From Sagittula salina (GTDB lineage: Bacteria; Pseudomonadota; Alphaproteobacteria; Rhodobacterales; Rhodobacteraceae), in assembly GCF_017813235.1 (NCBI RefSeq), contig NZ_JAGISH010000001.1:1-64000 (forward strand): DNA of 64,000 nt, read 5' to 3'. Made by a program: the position numbers and the translations under genes. This document shows, piece after piece, positions 11,027 through 20,611 of this stretch; positions within the stretch are counted from its first letter, which is position 1; each line of letters starts with the position of its first letter. The notes beneath the pieces are model-generated. The model saw only the letters and a program-made list of their open reading frames with translations, was not told where the DNA came from and searched no databases.

Positions 11027-12028
11027 TTATCGCATTTCGCGGCGCGCCTGCACCACGTTCCAGACAAGGATCGGCGTCACCAGAAGCATGATGACGATGG
11101 CAGAGGCCGACCCCACGCCCCAGTCCCGCGCCACGAACAGTTTGTCGTACATGTAGTTGGCCAGAACCTGCGTGCCCCACTGCCCGTTCGTCATGGCGTA
11201 GACGATGTCGAAGACCTTCAGCACCACCAGCGTGATCGTCGTCCAGACCACCATGATGGTCGGATAGATCTGCGGCATCTTGATCTTAAAGAATATCTGG
11301 AGCGGATTCGCCCCGTCCACGATGGCGGCCTCCACGGTTTCCTCCGGGATGCCGCGCAGCGCCGCCGAGAGGATCACCATGGCAAACCCGGTCTGGATCC
11401 AGATCAGTACCGCCATGAGAAAGAAGTTGTTCCAGAACGGCAATGTCAGCCAGGTCTGCGATTCCGTCCCGCCGAACCACAGGTAGAGCGCGTTCAGCGC
11501 GCCGATCTGTTCGCTGCCCGCCGGGCGGGCATCATAGACCAGCTTCCAGATCACGGAAGCGCCGACAAAGGAGATCGCCATCGGCATGAAGATCAGAGAT
11601 TTCGCGATATTGCCCCAACTCAGCCGGTCGGTCAGCTGCGCCACCAGCAGGCCAAAGACCGTCGACATGGCGGGCACCACGATCAGCCAGAGCATGTTGT
11701 TGCGCATGGCTTCCCAGAACTTCGGTTCGCGCGCCATCTGAGTATAGTTGTCCAGCCCGATGAAGGCCCCGCCCATGTCGCGATCCGTCAACGACAGTCG
11801 CAACGTCTCCACCACCGGGTAGGCAAGGTAGAGCGACAGCGCAAAGAGCGCCGGGAACAGAAACAGCCAGGGCCGCACCATGTTGGCGCGGTTGATGTTG
11901 CGCCCGGCGTGCGGTCCCTTTGCCGGGAACAAGACCCGGTCAAGCACCTGATTCGAAAAGTAGAAATAGGCGAGGCAGGCCCCCACGCCGATCACGATGG
12001 TCAAAAGACCCTGAATTGCCGGGTGCAT
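11027..12028 (-). CDS. aglF: Alpha-glucoside ABC transporter permease
   Basis: A 333-residue MalF-type permease with a membrane-spanning N terminus (8-27), further helices and the EAA loop EAAIVDGANPLQIFFKIKMP that docks on AglK. It lies 84 bases after aglE; the gap holds a stem-loop. Partner of AglG. Confidence 0.92.
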   Translation of the reverse strand: MHPAIQGLLTIVIGVGACLAYFYFSNQVLDRVLFPAKGPHAGRNINRANMVRPWLFLFPALFALSLYLAYPVVETLRLSLTDRDMGGAFIGLDNYTQMAREPKFWEAMRNNMLWLIVVPAMSTVFGLLVAQLTDRLSWGNIAKSLIFMPMAISFVGASVIWKLVYDARPAGSEQIGALNALYLWFGGTESQTWLTLPFWNNFFLMAVLIWIQTGFAMVILSAALRGIPEETVEAAIVDGANPLQIFFKIKMPQIYPTIMVVWTTITLVVLKVFDIVYAMTNGQWGTQVLANYMYDKLFVARDWGVGSASAIVIMLLVTPILVWNVVQARREMR

Positions 12029-12076
12029 GTGCCCGCTCCTCCCCCTTGAGGCGCCTTCGAGGCGACCGGGGGGCCA

Positions 12077-12110
12077 CCCCGCGCACGGGATGGTCCCTGT
12101 TTGCGCGCGG
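12077..12110 (-). other. Stem-loop between aglE and aglF
   Basis: Directly after the aglE stop, TGCGCGCGG (12102-12110) pairs with CCCCGCGCA (12077-12085, one mismatch), with an inner GGGA-TGG-TCCC hairpin (12087-12097). Such hairpins after binding-protein genes commonly protect the upstream mRNA and reduce downstream expression, giving excess binding protein. Confidence 0.55.
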
Positions 12111-12112
12111 GA

Positions 12113-13378
12113 TTACTTCAGCGAGTCCCAGCTGTTCTGGATGGCGGTGCCCACATCCTCGGCCGATTTGCCGCCGGCATAGTCGACCATACCGGTCCAG
12201 AAGCTGCCCGCGCCGACGCCGCCCGGCATCAGGTCGGAGCCGTCAAAGCGGAAGGTCGTGGCGTTCAGCAGGATCTCGTTCATCTTACGCAGCGTCGGAT
12301 CGCTGAAGGCGTCCGCATTCACGCCCTTGTGCGGTGTCAGGAAACCCTTCATCCCCATCCAGATCTCGTGCGCCTCGGGGGTCTCCAGCCAAGCGATCAG
12401 ATCATGCGCGGCGGGGCTGTCGTTGGTGATCGCCCAGAGCGTACCGGCGCCCAGCACCGGATTGCCAAGGTCCTTGCCCGCGTAGGACGGGAAGTAGAAG
12501 AAATCCGCGTCGGTGCCCACCTCCGTGCCTTCGGGGAAGAAGGCCGGGATGAAGGACGCCTGTTTGTGCATGTAGCACTGCGGCGGCGAAGCAAAGAGTC
12601 CCTTCGGCGCATCGCGGAAATCAGTGGAAGCCACCGCGCCCTTGCCGCCCGCCACGTTCTGATCCTGAATGAACCAGCCGAATTCGTCGATCGCCTCGGC
12701 CACCTTAGGGTCGTTGAACTTCAGGTCGTTCTTCACCCAGGCGTCGTAGTCCTCGGGCGTCTGCGTGCGCAGCATCAGGTCCTCGACCCAGTCGGTCGCG
12801 GGCCAGCCGGTCGCCGCCCCCGACCCCAGACCGATGCACCAGGGCGTTTCGCCATCGGCCACCATCTGTTCGGTCAGCGCCTTGAGGTCTTCCATGGTCT
12901 CCGGAATGTCGTAGCCAGCGTCCTCGAAGTTCTCGGGCACGTACCAGACCAGCGATTTCACATCGACCTTGAAGACGAAACCATACAACGCCTCCGTCCC
13001 GTCGGGTCCGGCATAGGTGCCAAGGTCGACCCACGACTGACCGGCGGCGTAGTTTTCCTTTACCCAATCCGCCACATCCGCGCCCAGCGGCGTGAGGAAG
13101 CCGCGCTTTGCCATGTCGGAAGCCAGACCCGGCTGCGGAAAGACCGCGACATTGGGCGCGCTACCCGCCTCCGCATCCACCACGATCTGTTGTTCGAAAC
13201 TGTCAGAGCCGACGTAGGACACGGTGTGCCCGGAGCTTTCGGCGAATTTCGCCAGCACGGTCTCGACCATCTGCTGGTCGGCCCCGAGCCACGGCCCGAA
13301 GACCGTCAGATCCTCCGCCTGGGCGCCACCCGCACCCAGTGCCGCCAGCGCGACGCCGGCAAAAAGCGTTTTCTTCAT
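12113..13378 (-). CDS. aglE: Alpha-glucoside ABC transporter, periplasmic substrate-binding protein
   Basis: A 421-residue family 1 solute-binding protein. A clear signal peptide (MKKTLFAGVALAALGAGGAQA, cleavage before EDLTVFG) directs it to the periplasm. The start at 13378 has GGGAGG upstream; an in-frame ATG 13 codons earlier has none and would spoil the signal peptide. It is the first gene of the leftward operon, about 110 bases from the operator, so it should be the most strongly expressed. It delivers alpha-glucosides to AglF/AglG. Confidence 0.95.
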   Translation of the reverse strand: MKKTLFAGVALAALGAGGAQAEDLTVFGPWLGADQQMVETVLAKFAESSGHTVSYVGSDSFEQQIVVDAEAGSAPNVAVFPQPGLASDMAKRGFLTPLGADVADWVKENYAAGQSWVDLGTYAGPDGTEALYGFVFKVDVKSLVWYVPENFEDAGYDIPETMEDLKALTEQMVADGETPWCIGLGSGAATGWPATDWVEDLMLRTQTPEDYDAWVKNDLKFNDPKVAEAIDEFGWFIQDQNVAGGKGAVASTDFRDAPKGLFASPPQCYMHKQASFIPAFFPEGTEVGTDADFFYFPSYAGKDLGNPVLGAGTLWAITNDSPAAHDLIAWLETPEAHEIWMGMKGFLTPHKGVNADAFSDPTLRKMNEILLNATTFRFDGSDLMPGGVGAGSFWTGMVDYAGGKSAEDVGTAIQNSWDSLK

Positions 13379-13490
13379 TCCTTGACCTCCCTGAGTTCCG
13401 CCTCCCGACGGACGCATTCCTCTGTTCGCCTCCAGCGAACGTATTGCGGTGTCCCCGCGCGCTTCGGTTCAACCTCGAATCCGGGTCTTC

Positions 13491-13513
13491 CAAAGCGCTT
13501 TGAACGGCGTCAA
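13491..13513 (-). promoter_or_regulatory. aglE promoter region with LacI-type operator
   Basis: The perfect 12-bp palindrome CAAAGCGCTTTG (13491-13502) lies just downstream of a -35-like TTGACG (13513-13508, minus strand). A LacI-family repressor bound here would occlude the promoter of the aglE-F-G-A-K operon. Confidence 0.75.
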
Positions 13514-13626
13514 CCTGTGACAAAGCCTACGACCTGTCAACGCTGTGTCCAGTGTAAACAAAACATTCTCACGCCGCGCCGCGGCACGCACGCCGCAGCG
13601 CGGCGATGAAAGATGCGCTGGCCCGC

Positions 13627-13647
13627 TTGACTATCCAAAGCGCTTTG
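13627..13647 (+). promoter_or_regulatory. aglR promoter region with identical operator
   Basis: A second exact copy of CAAAGCGCTTTG (13636-13647) follows a -35-like TTGACT (13627-13632) and ends 14 bases before the aglR start codon. Its placement mirrors the aglE operator, implying autoregulation and joint control of the rightward genes. Confidence 0.75.
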
Positions 13648-13661
13648 ACTGACATGGCGCC

Positions 13662-14690
13662 ATGAACCTCAAGCAACTCTCCCGGCACCTCGGCCTGTCC
13701 CAGACCACCGTCAGCCGCGCCCTGAACGGTTACCCCGAGGTGTCGGAGCAGACCCGCCTGCGTGTGCAGCAGGCGGCGGAGGCGCTGAATTACCAGCCGA
13801 ACACCAGAGCCAAGAGCCTCGCCACCGGGCGGGCACAGGCCATCGGGCACGTGCTGCCGATCTCGTCGAGCCATGAAATGGTCAATCCGGTCTTTGGCGA
13901 TTTCATCGCCGGCGCTGGGTCGACCTATTCCGACGCGGGCTACGAAATCGTCATCAGCCTCGTGAAGGACCGCGCCGAGGAACGCGCCTATCGCGAGCTG
14001 CACCGACGCGGCAGTGTCGACGGCATCATCGTGCATGGCCCCCGGATGAAGGACCCGCGCATCCCGCTCCTGCGTGATCTCGGCCTGCCCTTCGTGGTGC
14101 ACGGACGGGCTTCGGACGAAACCGGCCCCTATTCATGGCTCGACATCAACAACCAGCGCGCATTCGAGCGGGCGACCGAATTCCTGCTCGACCTCGGCCA
14201 CCGCCGCATCGCCCTGATCAACGGGCTGGAATTCATGGACTTCGCCTATCGCCGCCGCGCCGGGTTCGAAAAGGCCCTGCGCAACCGCGACCTCGCCCCC
14301 GACCCGGCGTTGATGCGGTCGGAGGAAATGACGGAAATCTACGGCTTCCGCGCCGCCCGCGAGATGCTGGCGCTGGAAAACCGGCCCACGGCCTTCCTCG
14401 TGTCATCGATGATCACCGCCATCGGCGTGCGCCGGGCGATCCACGAGGCCGGGCTGGAGCTTGGGCGCGGCGCCTCCGTCATTACCCACGACGACGATCT
14501 GGGCTATCTCAGGAACGGCCACTCCGTGCCGATCTTCACGGCCACGCGGTCCTCTGTCCGGCTGGCGGGGGAACGCGCGGCAGCGATGCTTCTGGACTGC
14601 ATCCGCGACCCCGGATGCGAACCGAAAACCCAGCTGCTGGAGGCCGAGCTGATCATCGGCGCCTCCACCGGACCCGCCCCGCAGGGCTAA
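13662..14690 (+). CDS. aglR: LacI-family repressor of the alpha-glucoside system
   Basis: A 342-residue LacI/GalR regulator. The helix-turn-helix and hinge helix are at the N terminus (MNLKQLSRHLGLSQTTVSRALNG... then NYQPNTRAKSLATGR), followed by a periplasmic-binding-protein-like sensor domain. It lies between the divergent agl arms, both with the CAAAGCGCTTTG operator. The effector is probably an alpha-glucoside or glucose. No strong Shine-Dalgarno is visible, suggesting low expression. Confidence 0.93.
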   Translation: MNLKQLSRHLGLSQTTVSRALNGYPEVSEQTRLRVQQAAEALNYQPNTRAKSLATGRAQAIGHVLPISSSHEMVNPVFGDFIAGAGSTYSDAGYEIVISLVKDRAEERAYRELHRRGSVDGIIVHGPRMKDPRIPLLRDLGLPFVVHGRASDETGPYSWLDINNQRAFERATEFLLDLGHRRIALINGLEFMDFAYRRRAGFEKALRNRDLAPDPALMRSEEMTEIYGFRAAREMLALENRPTAFLVSSMITAIGVRRAIHEAGLELGRGASVITHDDDLGYLRNGHSVPIFTATRSSVRLAGERAAAMLLDCIRDPGCEPKTQLLEAELIIGASTGPAPQG

Positions 14691-14739
14691 CGCCCGGCAA
14701 GGGCCGGACACGCCCGCAGGGCAGACCACAGGATACAGA

Positions 14740-16062
14740 ATGAAACACCGCCGCTCCGACTTCGCCACCGACTTTCTCTTCGGCACCGCCACATCCTCCT
14801 ACCAGATCGAAGGCCACGGCATGGGGGGCGCGGGCCGCACCATCTGGGACGACTTCGCCGCCACCCCCGGCAACGTCGTGCGCGCGGAAAATGGCGCACG
14901 GGCCTGTGACCACTACCACCGATACGCCGAAGACTTCGACCTCGTGCGCGCCGCAGGCTTCGACGCCTACCGTTTTTCGGTTTCCTGGGCGCGCGTCCTG
15001 CCCGAAGGGCGCGGCACGCCCAACGCCGAAGGGCTCGACTATTACGACCGCCTGACGGACGCGCTGCTGGAACGTGGACTGAAGCCTTGTGCCACGCTCT
15101 ACCACTGGGAACTGCCCTCCGCGCTGCAGGACCTTGGCGGCTGGCGTAACCGCGACATCGCGGAGTGGTTCGCCGACTACACGCATGTCATCATGTCGCG
15201 CATCGGCGACCGCATGTTCTCTGTCGCGCCGATCAACGAACCGTGGTGCGTGGCCTGGCTGTCGCATTTCATGGGGCTTCACGCGCCGGGCGTGCGCGAC
15301 ATCCGCGCCACCGCCCGCGCGATGCACCATGTCCTGCTGGCGCATGGCCGGGCAATTCAGGCGATGCGCGGTCTCGGGATGCAGAACCTGGGCGCGGTCT
15401 GCAACCTTGAATGGGCTATGCCCGCCGACGATACACCGGGGGCGAAGGACGCCGCCGACCGTTACGACGCGATCTACAACCGCTGGTTTCTGTCTGGCCT
15501 GTTCAAAGGCGAATACCCGGCGCTGGCTCTCGAAGGACTGGAGCCGCACATGCCGACAGGCTGGCAGGACGACTTTGCCACCATTCAGGCGCCGCTCGAC
15601 TGGTGCGGGCTGAACTACTATACGCGCAAACTGCTGGTGCCCGACGACACGCCATGGCCCGCCCTGAAGGAGGTCGCAGGCCCCCTGCCCAAGACCCTGA
15701 TGGACTGGGAAATCTATCCAGAGGGGCTTTATCGGTTCCTGGCCCGCACGGCGCGGGAATACACCGGCACCCTGCCGCTTTATGTGACCGAGAACGGAAT
15801 GGCCTCCCGCGACACGCTGCAGGATGGCCACGTCTACGACGAGGGCCGCATCGCCTACATCGACAACCACCTCGATGCGGTACAGCGCGCCCGCGCCGAG
15901 GGCGTGCCGGTGAAGGGCTACTTCGTCTGGTCGCTGCTGGACAACTACGAATGGGCGCTGGGTTACGAAAAGCGCTTTGGCCTCGTCCACGTGGATTTCG
16001 ACACGCTGGCACGCACCCCGAAATCCTCCTACCATGCCCTGGCCACAGCACTGAAGGCCTGA
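14740..16062 (+). CDS. Beta-glucosidase, GH1 family
   Basis: A 440-residue (beta/alpha)8 glycosidase with acid/base Glu167 in INEPW and nucleophile Glu351 in YVTENG. No signal peptide is seen, so it is cytoplasmic. It follows aglR by 49 bases and ends 3 bases before glk, so the three form one transcript. A beta-glycosidase in an alpha-glucoside regulon widens the range of glucosides that can feed glucokinase; whether AglEFGK also imports beta-glucosides is unknown. Confidence 0.93.
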   Translation: MKHRRSDFATDFLFGTATSSYQIEGHGMGGAGRTIWDDFAATPGNVVRAENGARACDHYHRYAEDFDLVRAAGFDAYRFSVSWARVLPEGRGTPNAEGLDYYDRLTDALLERGLKPCATLYHWELPSALQDLGGWRNRDIAEWFADYTHVIMSRIGDRMFSVAPINEPWCVAWLSHFMGLHAPGVRDIRATARAMHHVLLAHGRAIQAMRGLGMQNLGAVCNLEWAMPADDTPGAKDAADRYDAIYNRWFLSGLFKGEYPALALEGLEPHMPTGWQDDFATIQAPLDWCGLNYYTRKLLVPDDTPWPALKEVAGPLPKTLMDWEIYPEGLYRFLARTAREYTGTLPLYVTENGMASRDTLQDGHVYDEGRIAYIDNHLDAVQRARAEGVPVKGYFVWSLLDNYEWALGYEKRFGLVHVDFDTLARTPKSSYHALATALKA

Positions 16063-16065
16063 GAC

Positions 16066-17022
16066 ATGCAGAGACCCGTTTCCGTCACCGTCGATATCGG
16101 CGGCACCAATACCCGCGTCGCGCTGTCCGAGAACGGCGCGGTTGCGACCGGCACAATCCAGCGCTACCGCAACGCCGATTATCCGGCGCTGGAACCGATC
16201 CTCGACGCCTACCTCGCCGCATACCCGATGGTCGCCGCCATCTGCATCGACATGGCAGGCCCGGTAAAAAACGGCGTCGGCACGCTGACGAACCTCGACT
16301 GGACAATCGACGCCGCAGCCATTTCGGCGCGCACGGGCGGTGCGCGGGTGGTGGTTCTGAACGACCTGCAGGCACAGGGTCATTCGGTTGCGCATCTCAA
16401 CTCGGGCAGTCTCATGACGTTGCTGCCCGGCCAACCTGGCGTCTCCGATGTCCGGCTTGTGGTGAACGTGGGCACCGGGCTGAACGCGGTGCCGGTGCAT
16501 ACCTCCGGCACTCTGACCCTGGTTCCCGCCGCCGAAGCCGGGCATATCACCCTTCAGGCCCGCGACGCAGAGGAGTTGCGCCTGGTGGATTGGATTTCCG
16601 CCCGCCTGCCTTCTGCCGGGTTAGAGGAAGTGCTGTCGGGCCGCGGCCTTGAACATTTGCACGCCTTCGTCTGCGCCGAGGATGGTGTCGGCGCCCCTCT
16701 CGACGCTGCCGGGGTCATGACCGCCTTTGTTGCGGGTGACGCGCAAGCCGTGCGCGCGTTGCGCATTTTTGTACGCTACCTCGGGCGTTACGCAGGGGAT
16801 CTGTCGCTGACCAATCTTCCCTTTGGCGGTGTCTTCCTCGTTGGTGGTGTGGCCAAACATATCGGCCCGCACCTGACGGACCTGGGTTTTGCCGAAGCTT
16901 TTCGCGACAAGGGCCGCTTCGCCCCCTTCATGGAGCAGTTCCCCGTCCACCTCGTTACCGACGACTACGCCGCCCTGCGCGGCTGTGCGGCCCACCTCGC
17001 CGAACTGCAACACGCCCCCTGA
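16066..17022 (+). CDS. glk: Glucokinase
   Basis: A 318-residue ATP-dependent glucokinase of the bacterial group A family. It has the phosphate motif DIGGTN (10-15), catalytic Asp100 in LNDL, the ATP motif GTGLN, Glu157 in PAAEAGH and a second phosphate motif FLVGG. It converts glucose freed by AglA and the beta-glucosidase to glucose 6-phosphate, completing the pathway. Last gene of the aglR arm; hairpins follow at 17066. Confidence 0.93.
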   Translation: MQRPVSVTVDIGGTNTRVALSENGAVATGTIQRYRNADYPALEPILDAYLAAYPMVAAICIDMAGPVKNGVGTLTNLDWTIDAAAISARTGGARVVVLNDLQAQGHSVAHLNSGSLMTLLPGQPGVSDVRLVVNVGTGLNAVPVHTSGTLTLVPAAEAGHITLQARDAEELRLVDWISARLPSAGLEEVLSGRGLEHLHAFVCAEDGVGAPLDAAGVMTAFVAGDAQAVRALRIFVRYLGRYAGDLSLTNLPFGGVFLVGGVAKHIGPHLTDLGFAEAFRDKGRFAPFMEQFPVHLVTDDYAALRGCAAHLAELQHAP

Positions 17023-17065
17023 GAACATCTGGATGAGCGGTTTCGCGGTGCTGCGCACAGCGACC

Positions 17066-17127
17066 CGCGCGGGCTCTGCCCGCGCGTCCGGGGTTCCACC
17101 CCGGACCCCGCGGTATTTGGAAACCAA
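17066..17127 (+). repeat. REP-like double hairpin after glk (terminator-like)
   Basis: Two perfect hairpins in a row: CGCGCGGGC-TCT-GCCCGCGCG (17066-17086) and GTCCGGGG-TTCCA-CCCCGGAC (17086-17106), followed by CCGCGGTATTTG and ACCAAAGAA. The tail recurs inverted near 44450-44475, and similar sequence occurs at 48.67-48.97 kb, so this is a dispersed intergenic repeat that probably also ends glk transcription. Confidence 0.7.
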
Positions 17128-17449
17128 AGAACCAGGGGCCCCATGTCATACCCCGCCCTGACCAGGAATGCGGGCAGGGCTCTTTCGGGTTTCTGATGAC
17201 GGCCGCGCCTTTGTCTCAAGACGAACGAAAGGCGGAAAACCGCTTTCCAAACGCTTCTTTGGTACCTCGGGGGATCGCTCAGCAGGAGCGGCTGGAGCAG
17301 CGCCCCTTGCCCTGACGCCAATTGCACTGTTCCGGCCCTGCGCGCCAACCGTCGAGGCCCTGGGATCACGGTGGGATAGAGATGCTTCCCATCGTTCGCA
17401 TTGGCATGGCGCAAGCTTGGAAGCATAGCGGGAAGTGAGATCGGACGGA
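17128..17449. other. Intergenic, no supported gene
   Basis: Open frames here are short or antisense and resemble nothing I recognise. The piece near 17257 (CTTCTTTGGTACCTCGGGGG) looks like another fragment of the REP-like repeat. It probably marks the scar where the 5' end of the adjacent insertion element was lost. Confidence 0.5.
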
Positions 17450-18545
17450 GCTTTAGATACGACGGTTTCCGTGACTTCCAAGTGTTGACATCGCCAGCAA
17501 ATGTCGCGGGCGGATTGCTCGAGCGTGCGGTCCTGCTGTCGGGTCGTCCCTGCATGGTGAGCGCGCGCTTGTCCGGCGAGGATTTTGCCGTCGATGCCAG
17601 TCTGAACACTGCCGACGCCAACAAGATCCGGTCAATCGCGGCCGAAGACTGGAGCCCGGAGGTGGCGCGGGAAGCTGGCAACCGTGCGGCACGGGAATAT
17701 CTGGAGACGCTGGATGACGCCGCCTTCGAGGCCGCGTGTTCGTGGCGAAGTCCGATCCGGTGGCCCAATGGACCCGTGCGAGGAAAGCCGCCCGTATTTC
17801 GCCTATGCCACCAAAGACCTGATCGACACCAAAAGCTCGGTGACCATGGGCTTGGAGGCCACAAGAGCAATACGTCAGGCCGAAGTCGGGGCCTCACGCA
17901 CCATGCTCGGCGGGACAGAAAAGCCGTTTGGGATCAGGCCGGATTGGCTGGATGCCGACACCGCCTATGGCACCGCCGAGAACCTCGGCTGGCCGGTGGA
18001 GAAGCGCAGCATCATCCCCTTTATCCCGGTCATCCCTTGCCGACAGGCGATTGCGAAGCAATCTACCGAGAGGGACAAATCGGAGCGGACCGACGGCACG
18101 TACTCCCGGTCCGACTTCGAGTGGGCCGAGGCGAACGACCAGTACATCTGCCCCGAGGGCCATGCCCTCAAGCAATTCCGCCGAAGCTACTCCGATCCCA
18201 ACCGGGGCAAGGATACCGGTGGACGCAAGAAATACCGCGCCCTGAAGGCAACCTGCCAAGCCTGCCCATCCAGGGACATCTGCTGCCCGAAAGCCGATGC
18301 GCGATACGTCCCCCGGGCACCGCACGAAGAGGCCCGTGAGTTTGCCCGCGAATGTCGCAAAACAAAGGCCTACAGGGCGTCTCGCGACAAGCGGAAAAGG
18401 TGGAGATGCTCTTTGCGCATCTGAAGCGCATCCTCGGCCTGACCCGGCTGCGACTGCGTGGCCCAAACGGTGCAAAGGACGAATTCCTTCTCGCCGCCAT
18501 CGCCCAGAACCTGCGAAAACTTCCGAAGCTACGGCCCCAGTGCGC
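17450..18545 (+). pseudogene. Decayed IS1182-family transposase
   Basis: A transposase split over two frames. One frame to about 17750 carries GEDFAVDASLNTADANKIRSI; a second to about 18400 carries YFAYATKDLID, ASRTMLGG, ADTAYGTAENLGW, DGTYSRSDF and a cysteine cluster (ACPSRDICCP); the first frame resumes with VEMLFAHLKRILGLTRLRLRGPNGA. This is the order of middle and C-terminal motifs of IS1182 transposases. The N-terminal 100 or so residues are missing and there are at least two frameshifts, so it is inactive. No terminal inverted repeats were identified. It separates the agl regulon from the amide operon. Confidence 0.85.
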
Positions 18546-18762
18546 GATGCCGGAGGCGAAAACATGTGCTGATCGGCCAGATGGCCGCCTCGAGGCGGAC
18601 CGACGGACGGTGGCCCGAACGACCCGGCGTTGCCGGGGAGCCGAGCGCGGCAAAATCAGCGCCGTCGACCGACTTCTTCAACACAATCGGCCGGGGACCG
18701 ACGTTGGTTTCAGGTGAGAATGTGCTCCCGATGCCGCAAGTCCACGTTCAGCCCTACGTCCC

Positions 18763-18792
18763 GTCAGCCGGTCAGCCGGTCAGCCGGTCAGC
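18763..18792. repeat. 8-bp tandem repeat
   Basis: GTCAGCCG is repeated almost four times (18763-18792), downstream of the amide operon and the transposase remnant. A likely slippage-prone tract; no function seen. Confidence 0.8.
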
Positions 18793-18829
18793 AAGTTCAT
18801 CTACCATTCGGCAAAAGTAACCCGTGTCT

Positions 18830-20611
18830 TCAGTCCTCTTCCGCCACGAAATGCTCCTCGCCGATATTCCTCATGCGCACGCGTCTGGATGCTTCGCCGA
18901 TAGGCCGGATCGGGGACGGCAGGTCAAGGTCCCGCTCCGGCCGCGGTGGCATCCTTCGTGTCGGGTCCGGGATCGGAACCGCGTCCAGAAGACGCGTCGT
19001 GTAGCTGTGCCGGGGATTGCCGAAGACCTGGTCGCGGGTCCCCATTTCCACGATCTGGCCCATGTACATCACCCCGAGGCGATCGACCACGTTCTCGACC
19101 ACGGCCATGTCGTGGCTGATGAAGAGGTAGGACACGCCCGTCTCCCGCTGCAACTCGGCGAGGAGGTCCAGCACCTGCGCCTGCACGGAGACATCGAGGG
19201 CGGACACGCTCTCGTCGCAGATGATCAGCTTCGGCCTGAGCGAGAGAGCCCGGGCAATGCAGATCCTCTGGCGCTGGCCGCCCGAGAATTCGTGCGGATA
19301 GCGGCTCATCTGCTCCGGGTTCAGCCCGACGCGCTGGAACAGGTCTGCGACACGGGCGTGACGCTCCTCCGCCGTTCCGATGCCGTGGATCACCATGGGC
19401 TCGGCCACCGCGACGCCTACCGTCATCCGCGGGTCGAGCGCCGCCATCGGATCCTGGAAGACCATCTGGATGTCGCGGCAGATCGCGCGGCGCCCTTGCA
19501 CCGTCAGCCCCGCCAGCGCCTTGCCATCGACTTCAACACGCCCTTCGTGGGGCACGAGGCCGGCGAGCGCCTTGGCGATGGTGGATTTGCCGCAGCCGGA
19601 TTCTCCCACGAGGCCGAAGGTCTCTCCCGGACGGATGTCGAAGCTCACGCCTTCAACCGCGTGCACGCGGTGCGTCGCTTGGCCGAGGAAATTGGCGCCG
19701 ATGTCGAAATGCACCTGCACGTCCATCAGCCGGGCCACCGGGGCCGGCGTTGCGGGTGGCAAGGGTTTGGCACGTGCGGCACCTGCCCCAAGGCGCGGCA
19801 CCGCAGCCAGCAGCGCGCGGGTATAATCCTGCGACGGTGTGGCAAAGAGCGTCTCCACGGGCGCGCTCTCGACCATGCGGCCCTGCCGCATCACCACCAC
19901 ACGGTCGGCGGTTTCGGCGACGACACCCATGTCGTGGGTGATGAGGATGATCGCGGTGCCGGTTTCGGTCTGCAACTCCCGCAGGAGGTCCAGAACCTCG
20001 CGCTGGACGGTTACATCCAGTGCCGTCGTCGGCTCGTCGGCGATCAGAAGTGCGGGGCGCAGCGCCAGCGCCATGGCGATCATCACGCGCTGACGCATCC
20101 CGCCGGAGAGCTCGTGCGGATACTGGCGCATCCGGCGCTCGGGTTCGGGGATGCGGACCTTGCGCAGCGCCACCAGGGCCTGTGCCGCTGCATCCCGCCG
20201 CGACACCGGCTCGTGAGCGCGGATCGCCTCGGTCAGCTGATCGCCGATGTTCTGCACCGGGTTCAGCGAGGTCATCGGTTCCTGGAAGATCATTGCCAGC
20301 CGGGCGCCGCGCCAGGCACGCATCCGCGCCTCAGGCAGACTGGGCAAGTCGATGCCGTCAAGCAGCGCCTGGCCGGACGTGACGGAGACGTTGTTTGGAA
20401 GCAGACCCATCAGGGCGAGGGAGGTGATCGACTTGCCCGACCCGCTCTCGCCCGCGATGGCGAGCGTTTCCCCGCCATGCAGGTCGAAGCTGAGACCGGC
20501 CACCAGCGGGCGCACGACGCCACGATCCCGCACCGAAACGGTAAGATCACGGACCCGGAGCAGGGGTTCTGCCGCCCCTTCCGGGGCGGCAGCAGAGTGC
20601 AGTGCCGTCAT
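18830..20611 (-). CDS. Peptide-type ABC transporter, fused dual ATP-binding protein (DppD-DppF)
   Basis: A 593-residue protein with two complete ABC cassettes, as in GsiA/YejF. Cassette 1: Walker A GESGSGKS, signature LSGGMRQRV, Walker B LLIADEP. Cassette 2: Walker [10 protein letters not shown], signature [15 protein letters not shown]. The oppDF-type C-terminal segment ([16 protein letters not shown]) follows. It powers the DppB/DppC-like permeases encoded upstream. Its start overlaps the amidase stop by four bases (20608-20611), so translation is coupled. Last gene of the amide operon. Confidence 0.93.
   Translation of the reverse strand: MTALHSAAAPEGAAEPLLRVRDLTVSVRDRGVVRPLVAGLSFDLHGGETLAIAGESGSGKSITSLALMGLLPNNVSVTSGQALLDGIDLPSLPEARMRAWRGARLAMIFQEPMTSLNPVQNIGDQLTEAIRAHEPVSRRDAAAQALVALRKVRIPEPERRMRQYPHELSGGMRQRVMIAMALALRPALLIADEPTTALDVTVQREVLDLLRELQTETGTAIILITHDMGVVAETADRVVVMRQGRMVESAPVETLFATPSQDYTRALLAAVPRLGAGAARAKPLPPATPAPVARLMDVQVHFDIGANFLGQATHRVHAVEGVSFDIRPGETFGLVGESGCGKSTIAKALAGLVPHEGRVEVDGKALAGLTVQGRRAICRDIQMVFQDPMAALDPRMTVGVAVAEPMVIHGIGTAEERHARVADLFQRVGLNPEQMSRYPHEFSGGQRQRICIARALSLRPKLIICDESVSALDVSVQAQVLDLLAELQRETGVSYLFISHDMAVVENVVDRLGVMYMGQIVEMGTRDQVFGNPRHSYTTRLLDAVPIPDPTRRMPPRPERDLDLPSPIRPIGEASRRVRMRNIGEEHFVAEED

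Noticed and set aside
10259..12049. 596-codon open frame on the plus strand
   Set aside because: Antisense to aglG and aglF, His/Arg-rich shadow.
14653..16545. 630-codon open frame on the minus strand
   Set aside because: Antisense to the beta-glucosidase and glucokinase genes; no recognisable domain.
18763..18792. Short tandem repeat as a CRISPR array
   Set aside because: Eight-base units with no spacers; not a CRISPR.
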